NCBI GenBank assembly: GCA_023264755.1
Contig: JAHFVB010000253.1
Location: 1 to 7,329 of the forward strand
Reading direction: 5' to 3'
DNA: 7,329 nucleotides
Source of the DNA: Mycobacterium sp.
Lineage (GTDB): Bacteria; Actinomycetota; Actinomycetes; Mycobacteriales; Mycobacteriaceae
Part shown: piece after piece, positions 1 to 5,473 of the stretch
How positions within the stretch are numbered: the stretch's first letter is position 1
Layout of the letters: the number at the start of each line of letters is the position of its first letter
Made by a program: the position numbers and the translations under genes
Notes under the pieces: generated by a model
What the model was told of the DNA's origin: nothing
Databases searched by the model: none
Seen by the model: only the letters and a program-made list of their open reading frames with translations

Positions 1-212
1 AGCACGTCGAGACCGCTCATGTCGGGCAACATCACGTCGAGCACCACGACATCCGGTGGATTCTCGCGCGCCGCCGCGATGGCCGACGCTCCGTCCCCGG
101 CCGTCGTGATGTCCCAGCCCTCGTAGCGCAGCGCCATGGAGACCAACTCGGCGAGTACCGGTTCATCGTCCACGACCAGCACGTTTATCGGCTTACCATC
201 GGCGCGCCGCAT
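1..212 (-). CDS. tcrX: OmpR/PhoP-family response regulator, TcrX-like (N-terminal part)
   Basis: This is the receiver domain of a two-component response regulator; the DNA-binding half and any partner kinase lie beyond the left edge. Translated from the ATG at 212, it shows the acidic pair D15-D16 in VLVVDDEP and the phosphoacceptor D59 in VVVLDVMLPDMSG, the hallmarks of beta1 and beta3 of a receiver. The N-terminus beginning MRRADGKP matches my memory of Mycobacterium tuberculosis TcrX (Rv3765c), partner of the kinase TcrY, and that is why I prefer this start. The reading frame stays open upstream to a GTG at 251, which would add 13 residues; neither start has a clear ribosome-binding site. 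The gene is divergent from the membrane protein at 383, so both share the 213-382 region. The response-regulator call is near certain. The tcrX name comes from recall, and another PhoP/TrcR-like paralogue is possible. Confidence 0.85.
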   Translation of the reverse strand, partial: MRRADGKPINVLVVDDEPVLAELVSMALRYEGWDITTAGDGASAIAAARENPPDVVVLDVMLPDMSGLDV

Positions 213-293
213 GACGACGCGGTCGTTGTCTGAACCGGGCGCAGCAGTCACAATGGCCAGTATTCGCGCAGGCGATGGGCAATCACTGTGTCA

Positions 294-299
294 ATCCTA
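294..299 (-). promoter_or_regulatory. Possible -10 element for the response regulator
   Basis: Read on the minus strand this is TAGGAT, which fits the mycobacterial TANNNT -10 pattern. A start about 7 nt downstream (near 287) would give a 5' leader of about 75 nt to the ATG at 212. No convincing TTGACA-like -35 lies at 17-18 bp; the hexamer there is CACCGA. A chance match is quite possible. Confidence 0.25.
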
Positions 300-343
300 T
301 GCGCGCCCTGTGAACATCGGTGCATATCGAGCGCTGAACGGGG

Positions 344-361
344 TCACAGCCCATTCACGAG
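344..361 (+). promoter_or_regulatory. PhoP-like 7-4-7 direct repeat
   Basis: TCACAGC, a 4-bp spacer (CCAT), then TCACGAG. The first half equals the 7-bp half-site described for mycobacterial PhoP, where two TCACAGC copies are separated by 4 bp. The second half matches only 4 of 7 bases. It ends 21 bp before the ATG at 383, where a bound OmpR-family regulator would more likely block than help transcription. The divergent regulator itself may be the ligand. Confidence 0.3.
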
Positions 362-382
362 GAGCGGTCGGACAGTGAAGGC

Positions 383-865
383 ATGAACACCTGGGGCCTG
401 CGCGGCACGCTGGCCGCCGTCGGGGTCGCGACCGTGATCGCCGGGGCCGGCGGCACCGCGATCTACGCCGCCACCGGCAGCGGGGACCACTTCATGGGCA
501 TGCCCGGCCCTCCGGGACCACCGGGACCTGGTGGGCCCGGAGCCGGCGGCCCCGGACCTGCCCACGCGATCGGCGGCAGCGCTGCCGGCGATCCCGCGGT
601 GGCATTGCACGGAGAGTTCGTCGACTCCGACGGCAAGGGCGGCTACCGGACCATGCTGACCCAGACCGGCACCGTCACGGCCGTCGACGTCGGATCACTC
701 ACCGCGCGCAGCGCGGACGGATACGTGCAGACCTATCGCGTCCCGGCCGGGGTGAGCACCGCCGACTTCGCCGTCGACGACCCGGTGATCATCCGAGCCA
801 CCCGCGAGCGCGCCGGCGACCCACCCACCGTGACCACCCTTCGGTCACCGATGTTCGGCCGCTGA
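383..865 (+). CDS. Membrane-anchored protein with collagen-like linker and small extracytoplasmic domain
   Basis: This 160-residue protein is of unknown function. Residues 8-31 are hydrophobic and Ala/Gly-rich behind a single Arg, which suggests an uncleaved membrane anchor or signal sequence. Residues 39-59 are a Pro/Gly run with collagen-like Gly-Pro-Pro triplets, probably a flexible or wall-spanning linker. Residues 75-155 look like a compact all-beta domain: GTVTAVD, SLTARSADG, QTYRVPAG and DDPVIIRAT resemble the small-barrel pattern of DUF5666-type proteins, though I cannot confirm the family. The ATG at 383 is the only in-frame start that keeps the anchor intact. Its nearest strong purine tract, GAGGAG at 359-364, lies 18 nt away, which is too far for normal initiation. 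The gene is divergent from the response regulator and may belong to its regulon. It converges with the minus-strand gene ending at 871, with only 5 bp between the stops. Confidence 0.75.
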   Translation: MNTWGLRGTLAAVGVATVIAGAGGTAIYAATGSGDHFMGMPGPPGPPGPGGPGAGGPGPAHAIGGSAAGDPAVALHGEFVDSDGKGGYRTMLTQTGTVTAVDVGSLTARSADGYVQTYRVPAGVSTADFAVDDPVIIRATRERAGDPPTVTTLRSPMFGR

Positions 866-870
866 GCCGA

Positions 871-1134
871 CTAACCCGGAAGTCCCTCTTCCTCGGGGGG
901 CAGCGGCGCCGGACCCTCGATCGAGGGAACCGCGGACCACGTGGGCGGCTCCGAGGGCGCGGTCGACGCCTCGGTGCTGGTTTCACCAGTCGTCGCCGTC
1001 GGGGTGGGCACCGGGCCCGGGCTGCTCGGCTCGGCCACCGTGGTACCGCTGAGGGTGACCGAAAGCGCCGCCATCGCAAGCCCGCCCGTCACCCCAGCAG
1101 TAGCCGAAATCAACTTCACCTTCGAGGTGTTCAC
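871..1134 (-). CDS. Small Pro/Thr-rich exported protein (paralogue of 1237-1497)
   Basis: This 87-residue protein of unknown function begins at a GTG. After VNTSKVK there is a hydrophobic segment at about residues 8-30, then TVA (32-34) followed by Glu, a plausible signal peptidase I site. The mature part is low-complexity, rich in Pro, Thr, Ser and Glu, and ends with VPSIEGPAPL (69-78) and an acidic tail. I chose the GTG at 1134 because GGAG (plus-strand 1141-1144) sits 6 nt upstream. The frame extends to a GTG at 1182, but the purine tract there is almost touching that codon, and the resulting 22-residue n-region would be longer than in the paralogue. Length, layout, the ALSV segment and the C-terminal VPxIxGPAPL motif match the neighbouring gene at 1237-1497, so the pair probably arose by tandem duplication. 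A cell-envelope or secreted location is inferred from composition. Confidence 0.65.
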   Translation of the reverse strand: MNTSKVKLISATAGVTGGLAMAALSVTLSGTTVAEPSSPGPVPTPTATTGETSTEASTAPSEPPTWSAVPSIEGPAPLPPEEEGLPG

Positions 1135-1194
1135 GAATGACTCCATTCGGTTCGATGCGAAACTCGAGGGGATGTGCTTCACCCCCTTCGCAGC

Positions 1195-1206
1195 TCGGTT
1201 AACCGA
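1195..1206. repeat. 12-bp perfect palindrome upstream of the 871-1134 gene
   Basis: TCGGTTAACCGA is a perfect inverted repeat centred between 1200 and 1201. The 3' half also pairs in another register: CCTTCG at 1185-1190 is the inverse of CGAAGG at 1204-1209. It lies 61 bp upstream of the GTG at 1134 and 31 bp beyond the stop of the upstream paralogue. A TTGACC (minus strand, 1222-1217) lies just upstream of it. A dimeric repressor site is the natural reading, but the sequence alone does not name a regulator. Confidence 0.45.
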
Positions 1207-1236
1207 AGGCAGCGGAGGTCAAACGTGTGACGCGGC

Positions 1237-1497
1237 TTACTGCGGGTTGGAGTCCGGAGCCTGACCCGCCCACAGCGGCGCCGGCCCCCGGATCGCCGGT
1301 ACCGCCATTGGCGTTGCGGGCGTGGACGGCGGCGTCGTCATGGTGCTGGTCATCCCGGCTACGACGACGTCGGCCGAAACGACGTGTGCGCCCTGCTGCG
1401 GCCCGAGCAGCACGCTCAGTGCGCCCGCCGTGACGGCCGCGCTGCCGCCCAGAATCGCCCCGGCCAACTTCGCCCTTCGTCGACTCTGCGATTTCAT
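1237..1497 (-). CDS. Small Ala/Thr/Pro-rich exported protein (paralogue of 871-1134)
   Basis: This 86-residue protein of unknown function has a strongly basic N-terminus (MKSQSRRRAK), a hydrophobic segment at about residues 11-32 (LAGAILGG...ALSVLLG), then a Thr/Pro-rich stretch and the C-terminal motif VPAIRGPAPL (66-75). This is a typical Sec-type signal or single-anchor layout. The ATG at 1497 follows GGGA with about 7 nt spacing. The frame could extend to a TTG at 1533, which I reject because it would bury the basic n-region. It lies upstream of, and on the same strand as, its paralogue, with 102 bp between them, so each gene may have its own promoter. The ALSV segment, length and VPxIxGPAPL tail are shared, while the central repeats have diverged. 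The start is divergent from the opp operon. Confidence 0.65.
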   Translation of the reverse strand: MKSQSRRRAKLAGAILGGSAAVTAGALSVLLGPQQGAHVVSADVVVAGMTSTMTTPPSTPATPMAVPAIRGPAPLWAGQAPDSNPQ

Positions 1498-1565
1498 CTC
1501 GAGTTCCCATCTCTTCGAATGCGTTTGGGTCAACCCTGCATTCGACTAAACGCCCGGCGCCTGTG

Positions 1566-1576
1566 ACCAGCCTGGT
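1566..1576. repeat. 11-bp palindrome, possible operator
   Basis: ACCAG-C-CTGGT is a perfect inverted repeat with a 1-bp centre. It lies roughly midway between the two divergent starts, about 109 bp upstream of the oppB ATG, which would suit an activator or a shared operator. A palindrome of this length can occur by chance in GC-rich DNA. Confidence 0.3.
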
Positions 1577-1597
1577 GAGCGAGTACGAATTGGCTAG

Positions 1598-1612
1598 CGG
1601 CGCACCGCGCCG
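1598..1612 (+). repeat. GC-rich hairpin upstream of oppB
   Basis: CGGCGC and GCGCCG form a perfect 6-bp stem around the loop ACC. No T-run follows, so it is not an intrinsic terminator. If transcription starts near 1662, the hairpin lies upstream of the transcript and would matter only as DNA or for a more distal promoter. Confidence 0.35.
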
Positions 1613-1649
1613 ACGACACCCCTTCCCGGCATCCTGACAGCCGATCTCC

Positions 1650-1655
1650 TACCCT
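1650..1655 (+). promoter_or_regulatory. Candidate -10 element for the opp operon
   Basis: TACCCT fits the mycobacterial TANNNT -10 pattern and is the only plus-strand match in the 187-bp intergenic region. With its last T at -7, the predicted start is 1662, exactly the A of the ATG of the 8-codon mini-ORF. No recognisable -35 lies 17-18 bp upstream (CGGCAT), which is common for mycobacterial promoters but weakens the case. Confidence 0.35.
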
Positions 1656-1661
1656 GTGCCA

Positions 1662-1688
1662 ATGCGGTGTGCGGCGGTGGCGACATGA
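1662..1688 (+). CDS. Possible leaderless 8-codon upstream ORF overlapping the oppB start
   Basis: The frame reads M-R-C-A-A-V-A-T followed by TGA. Its stop overlaps the oppB ATG as ATGA (1685-1688), the same overlap used inside the operon. There is no ribosome-binding site before its ATG, but if transcription starts at 1662 it would be translated as a leaderless message, a common mode in mycobacteria. Codon 3 is a cysteine codon. Cysteine-containing leaderless short ORFs are known to attenuate some mycobacterial operons, although those have runs of cysteine codons and this has one. Without expression data it is only a candidate. Confidence 0.3.
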   Translation: MRCAAVAT

Positions 1689-2662
1689 TTCGCTTCCTGG
1701 CGCGTCGGCTGCTGAATTACCTGGTGCTGCTGGTCCTGGCATCGTTCCTGACCTTCGGGCTCGCGTCGGTGTCGTTCCATCCGTTGGACAACCTGCTGCA
1801 GCGCAACCCGCGACCTCCGCAGTCGTCGATCCAGGCCAAGTCCGACGAACTCGGCCTCGACAAGCCGATCCCGATTCGCTACGCGCACTGGTTCTCCGAC
1901 GCGCTTCGCGGCGACTTCGGTACCACCGTGGCCGGCCAGCCCGTCGCCGACCAACTGTGGAGCCGTATCGGGATCAGCCTCCGCCTGGTCTTCATCGGCT
2001 CGGTGGTGGGCGCCTTCCTCGGCGTCGTCATCGGAGCCTGGGGCGCGATCCGCCAATACAAGTTGTCCGACCGGGTCATCACGGTGCTGTCTCTGTTGAT
2101 CCTGAGCATCCCGACGTTCGTCATCGCCAACCTGCTGATCCTGGGTGCCCTGCAAGTCAATTCGGTGTTCGGCGTGCACGTGTTCGACTACATCGGCGAG
2201 ACGTCGGCGACGTTGACCGGCAACGGCTGGGCGCAGTTCGTCGATCGGCTTCAGCATCTGGTGCTGCCGACGCTCACCTTGGCGCTCGGGTCCATCGCGG
2301 GATACAGCCGCTACCAACGCAACGCCATGCTCGACGTACTGGGCCAGGACTTCATCCGCACCGCGCGGGCCAAGGGACTGACCCGACGACAGGCGCTGCT
2401 CAAACACGGCCTGCGGACGGCCCTGATCCCCATGGCGACGCTATTCGCCTACGGGGTCAGCGGATTGGTCACCGGCGCGGTGTTCACCGAGAAGATCTTC
2501 GGCTGGCACGGCATGGGCGAGTGGGTGGTGCAGGGCATTGCGACGCAGGACATCAACATCATCACCGCGGTGACGGTGTTCACGGGTGCGACGGTGTTGC
2601 TGGGCGGCCTGCTGTCCGACGTCATCTATGCCGCCCTCGATCCTCGGGTGCGGGTGCGATGA
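1685..2662 (+). CDS. oppB: Peptide ABC transporter permease OppB
   Basis: OppB is one of the two membrane subunits that form the channel of the oligopeptide importer. It has 325 residues, which agrees with the length I recall for M. tuberculosis OppB (Rv1283c). About six membrane segments can be seen, near residues 9-29, 99-121, 131-156, 188-206, 246-268 and 290-316. Between the fourth and fifth lies the cytoplasmic EAA loop (about 222-249, FIRTARAKGLTRRQALLKHG), which docks on the ATPase OppD. TKxxFGWHGMGEW-like sequence at 269-280 and the terminal [15 protein letters not shown] are typical of the DppB/OppB family. I chose the ATG at 1685 because GGTGG (1676-1680) precedes it by 4 nt and the length fits; a GTG at 1667 would add six residues. 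It is the first gene of the operon, and its stop overlaps the oppC start by 4 bp. Confidence 0.96.
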   Translation: MIRFLARRLLNYLVLLVLASFLTFGLASVSFHPLDNLLQRNPRPPQSSIQAKSDELGLDKPIPIRYAHWFSDALRGDFGTTVAGQPVADQLWSRIGISLRLVFIGSVVGAFLGVVIGAWGAIRQYKLSDRVITVLSLLILSIPTFVIANLLILGALQVNSVFGVHVFDYIGETSATLTGNGWAQFVDRLQHLVLPTLTLALGSIAGYSRYQRNAMLDVLGQDFIRTARAKGLTRRQALLKHGLRTALIPMATLFAYGVSGLVTGAVFTEKIFGWHGMGEWVVQGIATQDINIITAVTVFTGATVLLGGLLSDVIYAALDPRVRVR

Positions 2663-3573
2663 GTGAGCCCGTGTCCGTGAAGTCGGGCGTCGACGTCGCC
2701 GCGTTCAGCTCGCGACGCACCCTGGTATGGCGCAGGTTTCTGAGCAACCGACCCGCCGTGGCGGCCCTGGCCATCCTGGTGCTGCTCTTCGTGAGCTGCT
2801 ACGCGCTGCCCCCGCTGCTGCCGTACAACTACCAGGATGTGGACTATTTCGCGTTGCAGCAGCCCCCCACGCTCAAGCATTGGTTCGGCACCAATGCGCT
2901 GGGCCAGGACCTGCTGGCCCAGACGCTGCGCGGCATGCAGAAGTCGATGCTGATCGGGGTGTGCGTGGCCCTGTTCTCGACCGTCATCGCCGCGACCGTC
3001 GGCGCGATCGCCGGCTACTTCGGCGGCTGGCGGGACCGCGCCCTGATGTGGATCGTCGATCTGCTGCTGGTGGTGCCGAGTTTCATCCTCATCGCCATCG
3101 TCACCCCGGGCCTCGGCCAATCCGCCCGCGTGTTCTGGTTGATCGTGCTGTTCTCCCTATTCGGCTGGATGATCAGTTCGCGGATGGTGCGGGGCCTGAC
3201 GATGAGCCTGCGGGAGCGCGAATTCGTGACGGCCGCAAGGTACATGGGCGTCAGCAACACCCGAATCATCGTGCGCCACATCGTGCCGAACGTCGCGTCG
3301 ATCCTGATCATCGACACCGCACTGAACGTCGGGCTGGCCATCATCGGGGAAACGGGACTGAGCTTCCTCGGCTTCGGCGTCCAGCCTCCCGACGTCTCGC
3401 TGGGCACCCTCATCTCGGCCGGCACGCCGTCGGTGACCACCTTCCCGTGGGTATTCCTGTTTCCCGCCGGGGTGCTGGTGACGATCGTGTTGTGCGCCAA
3501 CCTCGTCGGCGACGGTTTGCGCGACGCATTGGACCCCGACAGCAGACGACCGCGACGGGGCAAGAAGAAATGA
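2659..3573 (+). CDS. oppC: Peptide ABC transporter permease OppC
   Basis: OppC is the second channel subunit and pairs with OppB. It has 304 residues. A cytoplasmic N-terminus precedes the first membrane segment (about 34-52). The extracytoplasmic [19 protein letters not shown] (74-92) is the family signature. Further hydrophobic segments lie near 97-121, 129-149, 158-175, 212-232 and 264-285. The EAA loop is at about 188-211 ([20 protein letters not shown]), followed by [20 protein letters not shown] (233-252). The protein ends with [13 protein letters not shown] and a strongly basic tail (RRPRRGKKK). Its ATG lies inside the oppB stop (ATGA) and its own TGA overlaps the oppD ATG in the same way, which implies translational coupling and balanced subunit amounts. 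It appears about 13 residues longer at the N-terminus than the M. tuberculosis protein as I remember it. The ATGA position strongly supports this start. Confidence 0.96.
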   Translation: MSEPVSVKSGVDVAAFSSRRTLVWRRFLSNRPAVAALAILVLLFVSCYALPPLLPYNYQDVDYFALQQPPTLKHWFGTNALGQDLLAQTLRGMQKSMLIGVCVALFSTVIAATVGAIAGYFGGWRDRALMWIVDLLLVVPSFILIAIVTPGLGQSARVFWLIVLFSLFGWMISSRMVRGLTMSLREREFVTAARYMGVSNTRIIVRHIVPNVASILIIDTALNVGLAIIGETGLSFLGFGVQPPDVSLGTLISAGTPSVTTFPWVFLFPAGVLVTIVLCANLVGDGLRDALDPDSRRPRRGKKK

Positions 3574-5414
3574 GCCTGCTCGAGGTGACCGACTTGAAGG
3601 TCACGTTCCCGACCAATGCAGAGGACGTCACCGCGGTCCGGGGACTGGACTTCCACGTCGACGCCGGCGAAGTGCTCGCCATCGTCGGCGAGTCCGGCTC
3701 GGGCAAGTCGGCCTCGGCGATGGCGGTGATCGGACTGCTGCCGCCCTACGCCGAGGTGTCGGGATCGGTCCGGCTGCACGACGAGGAACTGATCGGCCTT
3801 GGCGATCAGCAGATGTCGGGCATCCGCGGCAACAAGATCGGCACCGTCTTCCAGGATCCGATGTCGGCGCTGACTCCCGTCTACACCGTCGGCGACCAGC
3901 TCGCGGAGGCGTTGCGCACCCATCAGCGGGGGCTGGGCAGGCAGGCGGCCCGGGCGCGCGCGGTCGAGCTGCTGGACCTGGTCGGCATCGCCCAGCCCGA
4001 GCGGCGGGCCAGGGCCTTTCCCCACGAACTGTCCGGCGGCGAGCGCCAACGCGTCGTCATCGCGATCGCCATCGCCAACGACCCCGACCTCATCATCTGC
4101 GACGAGCCGACCACGGCGCTCGACGTGACCGTGCAGGCGCAGATCCTGGACGTCCTCAAGACCGCCAGGGACGTCACGGGCGCCGGAGTGCTGATCATCA
4201 CCCACGACCTCGGGGTGGTCGCCGAGTTCGCCGACCGCGCGCTCGTCATGTACGCGGGTCGGGCGGTGGAGGTCGCCCCGGTGGCCCGGTTGTACGCCGA
4301 CCGCCAGATGCCCTACACCGCAGGGCTGCTCGGCTCGGTGCCACGCTTGAGCTCCCGGCAGGGCACTCGGTTGGTGCCCATCGCCGGCGCGCCTCCCTCA
4401 TTGGCCGCCCTGCCGGAAGGCTGCCCGTTCGCGCCCCGCTGCCCACTGGTCATCCCTCAGTGCCGGACCGCCGAGCCGGAGCTGATCCCCGTCGGAAGTG
4501 AACACTCCGCCGCGTGCCTCCGCACCGATCAGGTCGTCGGTCGCAGCGCGGCAGAGATCTACGGGGTGCCCACCGCAGTGCCCGGCGTGGACCTCGACCC
4601 CGACGCGCCAGTGGTAGTGCGCGTCGAGGACCTGGTCAAGACGTTCAAGCTCACGAAGGGCGTGGTGTTCCGCCGCCAAGTCGGCGAAGTGCGTGCCGTG
4701 GACGGCGTCAGCTTCGAACTCCGCGAAGGCCACACGCTGGGCATCGTCGGCGAGTCGGGTTCGGGCAAGTCCACCACGTTGCACCAGCTCCTCGAACTGA
4801 CCGTCCCGCAAGCCGGTTCGATCGAAGTGCTCGGCCGCGACGTGGCCACCCTGGACCGGCGCACCCGGCGCGAACTGCGCGGCGATCTCCAGGTGGTCTT
4901 CCAAGATCCGGTCGCCTCCCTGGACCCGCGGCTGCCGGTCTCCGAAGTACTCGCAGAGCCGTTGACCGCCAACGGATTCGACAAGCGCGGCGTCGACGCC
5001 CGAGTGGCCGAGCTACTCGACGTCGTCGGATTGCGCCGCGAGGACGCCAGCCGCTACCCCGCGGAATTCTCCGGCGGCCAGAAGCAGCGCATCGCCATCG
5101 CCCGGGCACTGGCACTACAGCCGAAGATCCTGGCCCTGGACGAACCGGTCTCCGCACTCGACGTGTCGATCCAGGCCGGCATCATCAACCTGCTACTCGA
5201 CCTGCAGCAGCAGTTCGGGCTGTCCTACCTGTTCGTGTCCCACGACCTCTCGGTAGTCCGGCACTTGGCGCACCGGGTGGCGGTCATGTTCCACGGCGCG
5301 ATCGTCGAGCAGGGCGACGCGGACGACGTCTTCGACCATCCGCAACACGAGTACACGCAGCGTCTGCTGGCCGCGGTGCCCAAGCCCACCGGGACCGCCG
5401 CAGACCCACCGTGA
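3570..5414 (+). CDS. oppD: Peptide ABC transporter ATPase OppD, two fused nucleotide-binding domains with Fe-S cysteine motif
   Basis: OppD powers peptide import. It has 614 residues and carries both ATPase domains, which most bacteria encode separately as OppD and OppF. Domain 1: Walker A GESGSGKS (40-47), Q-loop Q95, signature LSGGERQR (154-161), Walker B LIICDEP with catalytic E179, and switch H212. It is followed by the OppD/F C-terminal module with four cysteines, C285, C291, C298 and C316, in a CPFAPRCP...C...C pattern. Published work on mycobacterial OppABCD places a [4Fe-4S] cluster here. After a linker (about 318-347), domain 2 has Walker A GESGSGKS (394-401), Q445, signature FSGGQKQR (500-507), Walker B with E525, and H558. 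Both ATP sites therefore look catalytically intact. The second domain lacks a cysteine module. The start overlaps the oppC stop; GGGG (3557-3560) is 9 nt upstream. The stop is 55 nt before oppA. Confidence 0.96.
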   Translation: MSLLEVTDLKVTFPTNAEDVTAVRGLDFHVDAGEVLAIVGESGSGKSASAMAVIGLLPPYAEVSGSVRLHDEELIGLGDQQMSGIRGNKIGTVFQDPMSALTPVYTVGDQLAEALRTHQRGLGRQAARARAVELLDLVGIAQPERRARAFPHELSGGERQRVVIAIAIANDPDLIICDEPTTALDVTVQAQILDVLKTARDVTGAGVLIITHDLGVVAEFADRALVMYAGRAVEVAPVARLYADRQMPYTAGLLGSVPRLSSRQGTRLVPIAGAPPSLAALPEGCPFAPRCPLVIPQCRTAEPELIPVGSEHSAACLRTDQVVGRSAAEIYGVPTAVPGVDLDPDAPVVVRVEDLVKTFKLTKGVVFRRQVGEVRAVDGVSFELREGHTLGIVGESGSGKSTTLHQLLELTVPQAGSIEVLGRDVATLDRRTRRELRGDLQVVFQDPVASLDPRLPVSEVLAEPLTANGFDKRGVDARVAELLDVVGLRREDASRYPAEFSGGQKQRIAIARALALQPKILALDEPVSALDVSIQAGIINLLLDLQQQFGLSYLFVSHDLSVVRHLAHRVAVMFHGAIVEQGDADDVFDHPQHEYTQRLLAAVPKPTGTAADPP

Positions 5415-5473
5415 GCATTCCCGACGCGACGCGCACCCGCCGGCGCACGCCACCGCTAACATCGGCGGGATGA
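5411..5473 (+). CDS. Possible 20-codon coupling ORF bridging oppD and oppA
   Basis: A GTG at 5411 overlaps the oppD stop as GTGA, and the frame runs 20 codons to a TGA at 5471-5473 that overlaps the oppA ATG as ATGA. The predicted peptide starts [11 protein letters not shown] after the initiator and is Arg/Pro/Thr-rich, with no recognisable domain. No ribosome-binding site is evident before the GTG, so it would depend on ribosomes finishing oppD. It could relay ribosomes across the gap into oppA. A chance open frame in GC-rich DNA is the main alternative. Confidence 0.25.
   Translation: MSIPDATRTRRRTPPLTSAG

Larger units (their letters stand above)
213..382. promoter_or_regulatory. Divergent control region between response regulator and membrane protein
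   Basis: This 170-bp region separates two diverging starts. It has several short copies of a TCAC or CTGTG core: TCACA at 248-252, TCACTGTG at 283-290, CTGTG at 286-290 and again at 308-312 (22 bp apart), TCACA at 344-348 and TCAC at 355-358. Such helically phased direct repeats are typical of OmpR/PhoP-family binding regions, and these regulators often control their own promoters. The sequence shows only the motifs; binding is inferred. Confidence 0.5.
1498..1684. promoter_or_regulatory. Divergent intergenic region upstream of oppB
   Basis: This 187-bp region lies between the exported-protein gene on the minus strand and oppB. It contains an 11-bp palindrome at 1566-1576, a GC hairpin at 1598-1612, a single TANNNT hexamer on the plus strand at 1650-1655, and an 8-codon mini-ORF at 1662-1688. 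On the minus strand I find no good TANNNT hexamer for the exported-protein gene; GGGT-CA-ACCC at 1527-1536 is a short inverted repeat close to its start. Confidence 0.5.

Noticed and set aside
136..378. Plus-strand 80-codon frame overlapping the response regulator
   Set aside because: It is antisense to a clear receiver domain with intact active-site residues.
502..559. Phage tail-fibre or true collagen gene
   Set aside because: The Gly-Pro-Pro tract is short, sits next to an N-terminal membrane anchor, and no phage gene is nearby.
941..1264. Plus-strand 107-codon frame opposite the 871-1134 gene
   Set aside because: The minus-strand reading has an export signal, a well-placed ribosome-binding site and a paralogue next door; the plus-strand reading has none.
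1322..1549. Plus-strand 75-codon frame opposite the 1237-1497 gene
   Set aside because: It is antisense to the better-supported exported-protein gene and has no recognisable feature.
1563..1590. Alternative oppB promoter with GTGACC and TACGAA
   Set aside because: The spacer is only 15 bp and TACGAA lacks the final T of the -10 consensus; TACCCT at 1650-1655 fits better.
1598..1612. Intrinsic terminator at the GC hairpin
   Set aside because: The stem is good but no T-run follows on either strand.
1649..2407. Long minus-strand open frame (252 codons) opposite oppB
   Set aside because: It lies fully antisense to a well-supported permease and its translation is Gln/Arg/Asp-rich low-complexity, as expected from reading GC-rich codons on the reverse strand.
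3015..4205. Long minus-strand open frame (396 codons) opposite oppC and oppD
   Set aside because: It spans the junction of two real genes on the other strand and shows no domain or conserved motif.
4514..5473. Plus-strand open frame (319 codons) in another frame of oppD
   Set aside because: It is Arg/Pro/Gly-rich and overlaps the second ATPase domain. Only its last 20 codons, starting at 5411, are kept as a coupling candidate.
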